This document shows positions 5,947-11,405 of a stretch of DNA of 11,405 nt, piece by piece (the stretch's first letter is position 1; every line of letters starts with the position of its first letter). The translations under genes and the position numbers were made by a program. The stretch is taken from the NCBI GenBank assembly GCA_017629615.1, contig JAGBWT010000204.1, positions 1 to 11,405 on the forward strand. The letters are read 5' to 3'. Under the pieces are notes generated by a model, which saw only the letters and a program-made list of their open reading frames with translations, was not told where the DNA came from and ran no database searches. Source of the DNA: Alistipes sp. Its GTDB lineage: Bacteria; Bacteroidota; Bacteroidia; Bacteroidales; Rikenellaceae.

Positions 5947-8472
5947 ATGGCAAAGAGAGATACTGTAAACGAGTCCGATGTTGTCGTGAAGCGAACTTCG
6001 GCAAAGGGTAGTAAAGGCGCAGGCCGCTCGACAAGGGACGAGCAGCCGCAAGAGATGTCGGTGTGGGGCGTGGCAATGTGGATTGTCGGCCTGCTGATAA
6101 GCGTTGTGGGTCTGTTTGTGCTGGCTGCATCGCTGTCGTATCTGTTTAATTGGAAGAACGATTGCAGTGCGGTGTCAAATCCCGATATTACGGTGCAGAA
6201 CTTCTGTGGCTCGATTGGCCATAATGTGGCCAATGCGATTGTTGCCAACGCCTTTGGTCTGTTTGGTCTGCTCGTGCCGGTTATTATGATTGTCTTGGGC
6301 GTGCGCTTTCTGCGTCGTCGCCTGCTGTGGTTCGACCATACGGTCATAACGCTTACGCTGGTGATGATTCTCGGCTCGCTTACGTTGGGTCAGATATGGG
6401 GTCCGAAGAGCGAAATTTTTTATAGTGGTCTTGGAGGAGCATTCTCGAATGTCATAACCGAGCAGTTGGTTGCGCCTATTGGCTCGATGGGTATATGGAT
6501 TGTTATCGTTGTGGGCTGGATTTTGACGGGTGTATTTGTCAATCGCCGAGTTATCCAACTAATCAACGGCCTCGGTAAGGGGGTGGTTGAGCAGGGCGAG
6601 CATATTGCCGATAAGGCCAAAACGTTGATAACTCGCCGAGGCGGGTCGGCCGATGAAGAGGGTGCCGATGAGGCGCAAGAGCCTGTCGAGGTCGATAAGG
6701 CGGTCGAGGAGAGCGATTTGACCGAGACCGAAGAGCCTTATCCGTTCCTCGATGAACCGACCGACGAACCAGTCGTCGAGGTCGAGGAGACTGTCGCACC
6801 AGAGGAGACTGTTGCGCCAGAGGAGGCAGAGGCTACCGAGGAGCCGACCGAAGAGGGGAAGGTGGAACAACCAAAGAGCAATATTCCGATTATCGAGGTT
6901 ACCGAGACTATCGACCCCGAGTTGAGCGATAAGGAGACCGACCGCCGTCCGTTCGACCCCGACCATACGTGGGGCTATAAATATCCGTCGGTCGATTTGT
7001 TGGAGGACTACGCTTCGGGTTCGGACGTTTCGGACGACGAAATTCGCGACAATAAACATCTTATCGAGGAGACGCTTGGTAATTTCGGTATTCCTATCCG
7101 CGATATGTCGGCTACTATCGGCCCAACCGTTACGTTGTATGAGATTGTACAGGAGCCTGGCGTGAAGATTTCGCGCATACAGTCGCTTGCCAACGATATT
7201 ACGCAGTCGCTTCGTGCGGCCGGTATCCGTATGATTGCACCTATGCCCGAGCGTGGTACAATCGGTATCGAAGTGCCAAATCGTCACAAGGCGATAGTCT
7301 CGATGCGTTCGGCTATCCGTAGTCAGCGTTTTCAGGATTTCGATGCCGAGCTTCCGGTAGTTATTGGCCGTAATATCCGTAACGAAAACTTTGTCTTTGA
7401 CCTTGCGAAGATGCCTCACTTGCTCGTTGCGGGTGCAACGGGTATGGGTAAGTCGGTCGGCTTGAATGCGATACTTACCTCGTTGCTCTATCGCAAAGAC
7501 CCGTCGCAGTTGAAGCTGGTGCTTATCGACCCGAAGATGGTCGAGTTCTCGCTCTACGCCAAGTTGGAGAAGCATTTCCTTGCCAAGATGGCCTCGGAGG
7601 ACGATGCTATCGTTACCGACCCTAAAAAGGCGGTCTATACGCTCCACTCGCTCTGTGCCGAGATGGAGGCTCGCTTGGCGAAGTGTCGCGATGCCAATGT
7701 GCGCAACATAAAGGAGTATAACGACCTGGTGCGCAAGTGTAAGGTCGAGGAGCGCGAAATTATGCCATATATTGTGGTCGTTATCGACGAGTTTGCCGAC
7801 CTGATTATGACGGCCAAAGAGGTCGAGTTCCCTGTTATGCGACTTGCTCAAAAGGCGCGCGCGGTGGGTATTCACCTGATTGTTGCAACGCAACGTCCTT
7901 CGGTCGATGTTATTACGGGTCGTATCAAGGCCAACTTCCCTGCGCGTATCGCCTTCCGTGTGATGCAGATGATTGACTCGCGAACGATTATCGACCAACC
8001 GGGTGCCGAGAAACTTATCGGCCGAGGCGATATGCTCCTCTCCAAAGATGGCGAGATTACGCGTATCCAATGTGCGCTGGTCGAGACTCGCGAGGTGAGC
8101 GATATAGTTGCTTCGATTACCAAGCAGCCATCGCCAAATGGTGAGGCATACGAATTGCCCGATTATGAAGAGGGGTCGAATGCAGGTGGTAGAGGCTCGG
8201 CCGACAGCTCCGATTTGGGTAGCGAGTCGGGTGCGGCGGTGCGTTACGATTCGCTCTTTGCCGATATTGCTCGCGACGCTGTTTCGGGTGGCCAGATTTC
8301 GGTCTCGCATATCCAACGCAACTACGAGGTGGGCTTCAATCGTGCAGGTCGTATTATGATGCAGTTGGAGAAGGCAGGTATTGTCGGTCCGCAAAACGGA
8401 GCAAAGCCACGCGAAATTCGATTCTACGATATGCCGTCGCTCGAAGCCCGCTTGCAGGAACTTGGAGTGTAG
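5947..8472 (+). CDS. ftsK: DNA translocase FtsK
   Basis: FtsK is the septal ATP-driven DNA pump that clears the terminus region and aids XerCD dimer resolution (841 aa here). After a basic N-terminus, four membrane segments are visible at about 38-65, 98-120, 130-150 and 181-198. An acidic linker (about 235-335) contains a tandem ETVAPE repeat. The motor follows: an alpha/beta region from about 365, Walker A GATGMGKS at 496-503, Walker B VVVIDEFADL around D614, and the ATQRPS segment at 647-652. The C-terminal gamma winged helix (about 763-825, with YEVGFNRAGR) reads polar DNA signals. The ATG at 5947 is chosen because the longer frame from 5800 would begin inside murI and run through the terminator. 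The protein resembles the compact Bacteroidota FtsK rather than the long-linker E. coli form. lolA follows after 32 bases. Confidence 0.95.
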   Translation: MAKRDTVNESDVVVKRTSAKGSKGAGRSTRDEQPQEMSVWGVAMWIVGLLISVVGLFVLAASLSYLFNWKNDCSAVSNPDITVQNFCGSIGHNVANAIVANAFGLFGLLVPVIMIVLGVRFLRRRLLWFDHTVITLTLVMILGSLTLGQIWGPKSEIFYSGLGGAFSNVITEQLVAPIGSMGIWIVIVVGWILTGVFVNRRVIQLINGLGKGVVEQGEHIADKAKTLITRRGGSADEEGADEAQEPVEVDKAVEESDLTETEEPYPFLDEPTDEPVVEVEETVAPEETVAPEEAEATEEPTEEGKVEQPKSNIPIIEVTETIDPELSDKETDRRPFDPDHTWGYKYPSVDLLEDYASGSDVSDDEIRDNKHLIEETLGNFGIPIRDMSATIGPTVTLYEIVQEPGVKISRIQSLANDITQSLRAAGIRMIAPMPERGTIGIEVPNRHKAIVSMRSAIRSQRFQDFDAELPVVIGRNIRNENFVFDLAKMPHLLVAGATGMGKSVGLNAILTSLLYRKDPSQLKLVLIDPKMVEFSLYAKLEKHFLAKMASEDDAIVTDPKKAVYTLHSLCAEMEARLAKCRDANVRNIKEYNDLVRKCKVEEREIMPYIVVVIDEFADLIMTAKEVEFPVMRLAQKARAVGIHLIVATQRPSVDVITGRIKANFPARIAFRVMQMIDSRTIIDQPGAEKLIGRGDMLLSKDGEITRIQCALVETREVSDIVASITKQPSPNGEAYELPDYEEGSNAGGRGSADSSDLGSESGAAVRYDSLFADIARDAVSGGQISVSHIQRNYEVGFNRAGRIMMQLEKAGIVGPQNGAKPREIRFYDMPSLEARLQELGV
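6787..6822 (+). repeat. 18-base tandem repeat in ftsK linker
   Basis: Two 18-base units (6787-6804 and 6805-6822) each encode ETVAPE and differ at only two third-codon positions. They lie in the acidic, disordered linker between the membrane domain and the motor of FtsK, where length variation is usually tolerated. Confidence 0.7.
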
Positions 8473-8504
8473 AGGCGTTCGTTGTATGATTTATATATAG
8501 GTAT

Positions 8505-9113
8505 ATGGCTTTGAAACGTATCTTTGTCATCGTTGTGTTGCTCTTGTTGTCGATAACCTATGGCTCGGCGCAAACGACAGACGATGGTCTGCTGAATAGA
8601 TTTGAGACGTCGCTTAAAGCGATGGGGTGCTATTGTGTTGAGTTTGTTGTGGCCTTCGAGGAGCACTCTTCAAAGGGGCGCTATGTGGTCGATGGCGACG
8701 ATTTCTATGTGCAGAGCGAGGGTGTTGAGGTCTATGTTAGCGATGGCGTGAAGTACGAGGTAAATGGTTCGCGTAAGGAGATTACGATTGACGGGGTGGC
8801 CTCGCTTGGTAGCGATATAATCAGCAACCCTTCGCGCGGGTTTGCCACACTTGCCGAGGGCTACGATGTTGTGGCGACCGAGGTCGAGGGGCGCAAGGTG
8901 TTGCATCTGACGCCAAAATCGGTGACAGGGTCGCAGGCAACCGAGCGTATTGTTGTCGCGGCCGATGCTTCGGGTGAGCTGCCCTCCTCCGTGCGTTACG
9001 AGATGGGTAGCGATGCGATAGAGATTCGTATAACCTCCATTACGAAGGCCGAAAAGTTGCCTCGCTATCGTGCCGAGGATTATGGTGGGTTCGAGGTGGT
9101 TGATTTGCGATAG
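8505..9113 (+). CDS. lolA: LolA-like outer membrane lipoprotein carrier
   Basis: This is a predicted periplasmic chaperone that carries lipoproteins from the inner-membrane Lol transporter to the outer membrane (202 aa). A signal peptide covers residues 1-22 (KR, then a hydrophobic stretch, GSA before Q23). The mature part is beta-rich, with the alternating pattern of a LolA half-barrel, and ends in the YGGFEVVDLR segment typical of Bacteroidota members. Two closely spaced cysteines (C42, C44) are present. Sequence similarity to proteobacterial LolA is weak, so the call rests on fold-like pattern, length, signal peptide and position: lolA also directly follows ftsK in E. coli. The gap to ftsK is 32 bases without a terminator, so the two are probably cotranscribed. 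I see no clear terminator after this gene. Confidence 0.75.
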   Translation: MALKRIFVIVVLLLLSITYGSAQTTDDGLLNRFETSLKAMGCYCVEFVVAFEEHSSKGRYVVDGDDFYVQSEGVEVYVSDGVKYEVNGSRKEITIDGVASLGSDIISNPSRGFATLAEGYDVVATEVEGRKVLHLTPKSVTGSQATERIVVAADASGELPSSVRYEMGSDAIEIRITSITKAEKLPRYRAEDYGGFEVVDLR

Positions 9114-9155
9114 TCGGGCGGAAAGTAAATTTTTTGACGAAAAGAGGCTCAAAAT

Positions 9156-9186
9156 TTTGCAGTTTAACAAAAAAGCACTAAATTAG
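9156..9186 (+). promoter_or_regulatory. Promoter of the small HTH gene
   Basis: TTTG (9156-9159), a 19-base spacer and TAAATTAG (9179-9186) fit the Bacteroidota consensus TTTG / 19-21 / TAnnTTTG with one mismatch. Transcription would start near 9192, giving a leader of about 55 bases that is very A-rich before the ATG at 9248, as in well-translated Bacteroidota genes. Confidence 0.6.
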
Positions 9187-9247
9187 TAGTGTGAAAAATC
9201 GCTTTGATATTAGATAACAGAAATAATAACATTAAAACAACAACACT

Positions 9248-9493
9248 ATGATTATCACTTTCAATGAATTGCGCCGCATCAAGGACAGACTCCCAAGCGG
9301 TAGCTCGCAGCGTATCGCAGACGAACTTGGTATTGACGTAGAGAGCGTTCGTAACTATTTCGGCGGAAAGCATTTTGATGCGAAGACCGGTGTGGGTGTA
9401 CACTTCGAGCAGGGTCCCGATGGTGGTGTAGTGACACTTGACGATACCGCTATTCTCGACGCCGCAATGCGTATTCTCAACGAGCAGAAATAG
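9248..9493 (+). CDS. Small conserved HTH-containing protein, function unknown
   Basis: This encodes an 81-aa acidic protein. Residues 19-38 (SSQRIADELGIDVESVRNYF) read as a helix-turn-helix of the kind that starts LacI-type DNA-binding domains. A glycine-rich beta hairpin follows (about 48-64, VGVHFEQGPDGGVV), and then a C-terminal helix (about 65-81). I recall similar small proteins across Bacteroidales, often called DNA-binding or hypothetical protein, but know no assigned function. It has its own promoter, an A-rich leader and a terminator downstream, so it is probably a single-gene unit with good expression. The protein is too short for a ligand domain; a nucleoid-associated or phase-independent regulator is possible, but this is only an inference. 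Start: the first ATG after the promoter. Confidence 0.8.
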   Translation: MIITFNELRRIKDRLPSGSSQRIADELGIDVESVRNYFGGKHFDAKTGVGVHFEQGPDGGVVTLDDTAILDAAMRILNEQK

Positions 9494-9509
9494 TGGGGTA
9501 TGGTCGGGT

Positions 9510-9527
9510 GCATTTCGCCAGAAATGT
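9510..9527 (+). other. Hairpin 3' of the HTH gene
   Basis: CATTTC (9511-9516) pairs perfectly with GAAATG (9521-9526) around a GCCA loop, plus a G-T wobble at 9510/9527. It is 16 bases after the stop codon and precedes the terminator, making the 3' region of this gene more structured than usual. Confidence 0.5.
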
Positions 9528-9551
9528 CAGCCCGGGTCTTTATCCGAATTT

Positions 9552-9589
9552 AGAGCCCGTGGCCATAGTCTGGTCGCGGCTCTTTTTTT
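9552..9589 (+). terminator. Intrinsic terminator between HTH gene and SGNH gene
   Basis: AGAGCC (9552-9557) pairs with GGCTCT (9578-9583). After a bulged C, GT (9559-9560) can pair with GC (9576-9577), and GGCCA (9561-9565) pairs with TGGTC (9571-9575) around a TAGTC loop. Seven Ts follow (9583-9589). The left arm can instead pair with CGGGTCT (9533-9539), so an alternative stem would compete with the terminator. Only 25 bases separate it from the next start codon. Confidence 0.75.
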
Positions 9590-9614
9590 GAACAACAACC
9601 TAAAACAAACAATA

Positions 9615-10718
9615 ATGAAAAAGATTTTTTTAACACTCGTTAGCCTCTGCTTGTGCTTTGGTTTTGTGTCGGCACAAGATGGCATTAAGTATGTTGATGC
9701 ACAGTCGCTTACCCATATCGGTAAGATGTGCGAAACTACCAATCCTTACCACCGTGTTGAGGTGGATAAATACCCCGAACTCAACAAGACCGAGCGTAAT
9801 CTGCTCATTATGGCTTCGGGCCAGGCAATCTGCTTCGAGACCGATGCAACCGAAATCTGGGTACAAGCCGAGTATGGCCGTATTTCGTTCAATCGCGCTA
9901 TGCCGGAGACTGCCGGTGCAGGTTTTAACCTCTACATCGAGCATCAGGGCGAATTTGTTTGGGCTGCATCGAAGGTTAATAAGGGCGGCCACGACAAGGA
10001 GGGTAACTACAACCGCAGCAAGCCGTTGCGTATGATTGCTCATATGGACGGTTCGAAGCACCGCTGTATCCTCTATTTGCCACTCTATTCGGAACTTACA
10101 TCGCTCAAAGTCGGTGTTCCGGAGGGTGCCGAACTCGTTGCAATGGAGAATCCTTTCCGCCATCGTATCGCAATCTTTGGTTCGAGCTATACTCACGGCT
10201 CGTGTGCCACTGCCGCAGGTCAAACCTATCCTGCATTCCTTTCGCGTCAGACAGGCCTCTATCTTTGCAGCTTCGGTATGAGCGGCAATAGTAAGTTGCA
10301 GCGTGTTATGGGCGAGATTTTGGCAGGTACAAAGGCTGATGCCTATATCTGCGACGCCTTCTCCAACCCTTCGATTCAGCAGATTGGCGAGCGTATCCGT
10401 CCGTTCATCAAAGAGATTCGCGCCAAGAATAAGAAGGCTCCTATCATCTTCTTGCGCACCATCTATCGCGATGGCCGCTTGTTCGATACCAAAGCCGAGA
10501 AGAAGGAGGCCGACCGTATGGCTTATGTCGATGAGTTGATGCAGACTATCTGCAAGGAGTTCAAGAACGTATATTTTGTCGATGTTAAGGACCAGACCGG
10601 TACCGACCTTATGACCTCGGCCGATGGCGTTCACCCTTGCTCGTGGGGCTACAAGCGTTGGGCAGATGCTATCCAGCAGCCGATTGTCGAGATTTTGGCA
10701 AAGCACGGCATTAAATAG
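9615..10718 (+). CDS. Secreted SGNH/GDSL-family hydrolase
   Basis: This is a predicted exported serine esterase or lipase of the SGNH fold (367 aa). A signal peptide covers residues 1-20 (KK, hydrophobic stretch, FVSA before Q21). Residues about 22-178 form a beta-rich N-terminal domain like the GxDLY domain that precedes this lipase family in Bacteroidales. The hydrolase domain starts at about 184: block I GSSYTHG with nucleophile S191, the glycine of block II in SFGMSGNS (G224), N251 in DAFSNPS, and the D337/H340 pair in SADGVHP. The substrate is unknown; acetylated polysaccharides are a common target of such enzymes. The ATG at 9615 is chosen because it starts the signal peptide; an in-frame ATG at 9438 would lie in the preceding gene and read through the terminator. 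No promoter fits in the 25 bases after that terminator. Confidence 0.85.
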   Translation: MKKIFLTLVSLCLCFGFVSAQDGIKYVDAQSLTHIGKMCETTNPYHRVEVDKYPELNKTERNLLIMASGQAICFETDATEIWVQAEYGRISFNRAMPETAGAGFNLYIEHQGEFVWAASKVNKGGHDKEGNYNRSKPLRMIAHMDGSKHRCILYLPLYSELTSLKVGVPEGAELVAMENPFRHRIAIFGSSYTHGSCATAAGQTYPAFLSRQTGLYLCSFGMSGNSKLQRVMGEILAGTKADAYICDAFSNPSIQQIGERIRPFIKEIRAKNKKAPIIFLRTIYRDGRLFDTKAEKKEADRMAYVDELMQTICKEFKNVYFVDVKDQTGTDLMTSADGVHPCSWGYKRWADAIQQPIVEILAKHGIK

Positions 10719-10746
10719 AACAGCTTTTAGTATATAAGAGCGTCGA

Positions 10747-10787
10747 ACGCCCCTCCACCGTAAAATCGTGGAGGGGCGTCTCTTTTT
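10747..10787 (+). terminator. Strong intrinsic terminator after SGNH hydrolase
   Basis: ACGCCCCTCCAC (10747-10758) pairs perfectly with GTGGAGGGGCGT (10768-10779), a 12-bp GC-rich stem with a 9-base loop, followed by CTC and five Ts. It begins 28 bases after the SGNH stop and isolates dnaK from upstream transcription. Confidence 0.9.
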
Positions 10788-10969
10788 GCGGACTGACATT
10801 GAGTGTCATTCTTTGCCAATTTGTCACACTCTTTGGCGTGGCATACCCTCATTTTGGCAGAAATTATGCAAAAAATCGCTAAAAACTGCTTTGGCAAGGG
10901 GTTTGCTGTGATAAAGGCAAAACCAAAACAGAGTAAGATTTAACAAATAAATAATAAAAACTTAAAATT
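10788..10969 (+). promoter_or_regulatory. dnaK leader region
   Basis: This 182-base region separates the terminator from dnaK and should hold the dnaK promoter, but no convincing TTTG/TAnnTTTG pair is seen. It contains an inverted repeat TGACA (10794-10798) / TGTCA (10804-10808), a wider one GAGTGT (10801-10806) / ACACTC (10826-10831), and GCCAA (10815-10819) / TTGGC (10833-10837). TTTGGC also occurs three times (10832, 10853, 10890). No CIRCE element (TTAGCACTC and its inverse) is present. The last 40 bases are very A-rich, as expected for a strongly translated gene. A 25-codon reading frame (10866-10943) lies within it. Confidence 0.5.
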
Positions 10970-11405
10970 ATGGGAAAGATTATTGGTATTGACTTGGGAA
11001 CCACCAACTCGTGTGTTGCCGTTATGGAGGGCTCGGAGCCTGTTGTTATTCCAAACTCGGAGGGCCATCGTACAACGCCTTCGATTGTTGCATTCACCGA
11101 CGGTGGTGAGCGCAAGGTTGGTGACCCTGCAAAGCGTCAGGCTATCACCAATCCAAAGCGTACAGTATTCTCTATCAAGCGTTTTATGGGTGAGCAGTAC
11201 GACAAGGTACAGGGCGACATCGAGCGTGCTCCTTATGCTATCGTGCGTGGTGCGAACAACACTCCGCGTGTCGAGATTGACGAGCGTCAGTACACTCCGC
11301 AGGAGATTTCGGCTATCATCTTGCAGAAGATGAAGAAGACTGCCGAGGACTATCTCGGTCAGGAGGTAACAGAGGCTGTTATCACCGTTCCTGCATACTT
11401 CTCTG
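10970..11405 (+). CDS. dnaK: Chaperone DnaK (Hsp70), 5' part
   Basis: DnaK is the cytoplasmic Hsp70 chaperone that binds unfolded proteins in an ATP-driven cycle with DnaJ and GrpE. Only the first 145 codons are present; the frame is open to the window end. The phosphate-binding motif [14 protein letters not shown] is at residues 5-18, and the catalytic lysine is K70 in SIKRFMG, the same number as in E. coli. VITVPAYFS near the cut is the second ATPase signature region. The ATG is preceded by an A-rich leader and follows a strong terminator, so dnaK starts its own transcript. Codon use here is more GCT/GGT/CGT-rich than in the neighbours, as expected for a highly expressed gene. Confidence 0.97.
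   Translation, partial: MGKIIGIDLGTTNSCVAVMEGSEPVVIPNSEGHRTTPSIVAFTDGGERKVGDPAKRQAITNPKRTVFSIKRFMGEQYDKVQGDIERAPYAIVRGANNTPRVEIDERQYTPQEISAIILQKMKKTAEDYLGQEVTEAVITVPAYFS

Noticed and set aside
6559..8394. Long open frame on the minus strand (611 codons) opposite ftsK
   Set aside because: Same codon-bias effect; the sense strand is an intact FtsK motor and the antisense product is a low-complexity, Arg/Leu-rich shadow.
9438..9614. 59-codon N-terminal extension of the SGNH hydrolase
   Set aside because: It would overlap the HTH gene and run through the terminator, and it would bury a clear signal peptide that begins at 9615.
10788..10969. CIRCE heat-shock operator before dnaK
   Set aside because: The inverted repeat here is GAGTGT then ACACTC with a 19-base spacer, the opposite order and wrong spacing for CIRCE (TTAGCACTC-N9-GAGTGCTAA).
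1..11405. Mobile element, phage, toxin-antitoxin or defence system
   Set aside because: All genes are conserved single-strand housekeeping or common Bacteroidales genes with uniform codon use. No transposase, integrase, terminal inverted repeats, tRNA or toxin-like pair was seen.

Overview
The window is a stretch of conserved chromosome from a Bacteroidota bacterium, most likely a gut Bacteroidales of the Alistipes/Rikenellaceae type. The reasons are roughly balanced base composition, A-rich leaders without Shine-Dalgarno sites, promoter boxes close to the Bacteroidota TTTG / TAnnTTTG consensus, and proteins of Bacteroidales families (a metallophosphatase with extra N- and C-terminal domains, a GxDLY-type SGNH hydrolase, an 81-residue HTH protein). 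The genus is an inference from memory. All genes lie on the plus strand.

Layout: (1) 1-146 is a non-coding, repeat-like leader with small hairpins and a 7-base tandem repeat that runs up to the first start codon. (2) 147-5843 is a tight four-gene cluster: parC (topoisomerase IV subunit A), aroK (shikimate kinase), a secreted calcineurin-like metallophosphoesterase that overlaps aroK by 14 bases, and murI (glutamate racemase, GTG start). It ends at a strong intrinsic terminator (5875-5915) that overlaps a candidate promoter for the next unit. (3) 5947-9113 holds ftsK (DNA translocase) and a lolA-like lipoprotein chaperone, the same gene pair found in E. coli. (4) 9248-9493 is a small HTH protein gene with its own good promoter. 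It is followed by an unusually structured 3' region (9510-9589) ending in a terminator only 25 bases before the next start codon. (5) 9615-10718 is a secreted SGNH hydrolase with a perfect 12-bp-stem terminator. (6) From 10970 to the window end is the 5' part of dnaK.

The genes link chromosome decatenation (ParC), chromosome pumping at the septum (FtsK), peptidoglycan precursor supply (MurI), aromatic synthesis (AroK) and envelope biogenesis (LolA, secreted hydrolases). This is mostly housekeeping DNA. I see no CRISPR array, tRNA, rRNA, insertion sequence, phage or defence locus.

The points most worth a second look are the ParC C-terminus, which ends exactly in a sliding-clamp-binding-type pentapeptide (QLDLF); the apparent total absence of GATC from 11.4 kb, visible even in codon choice; and the possible terminator/alternative-stem switch before the SGNH hydrolase gene.
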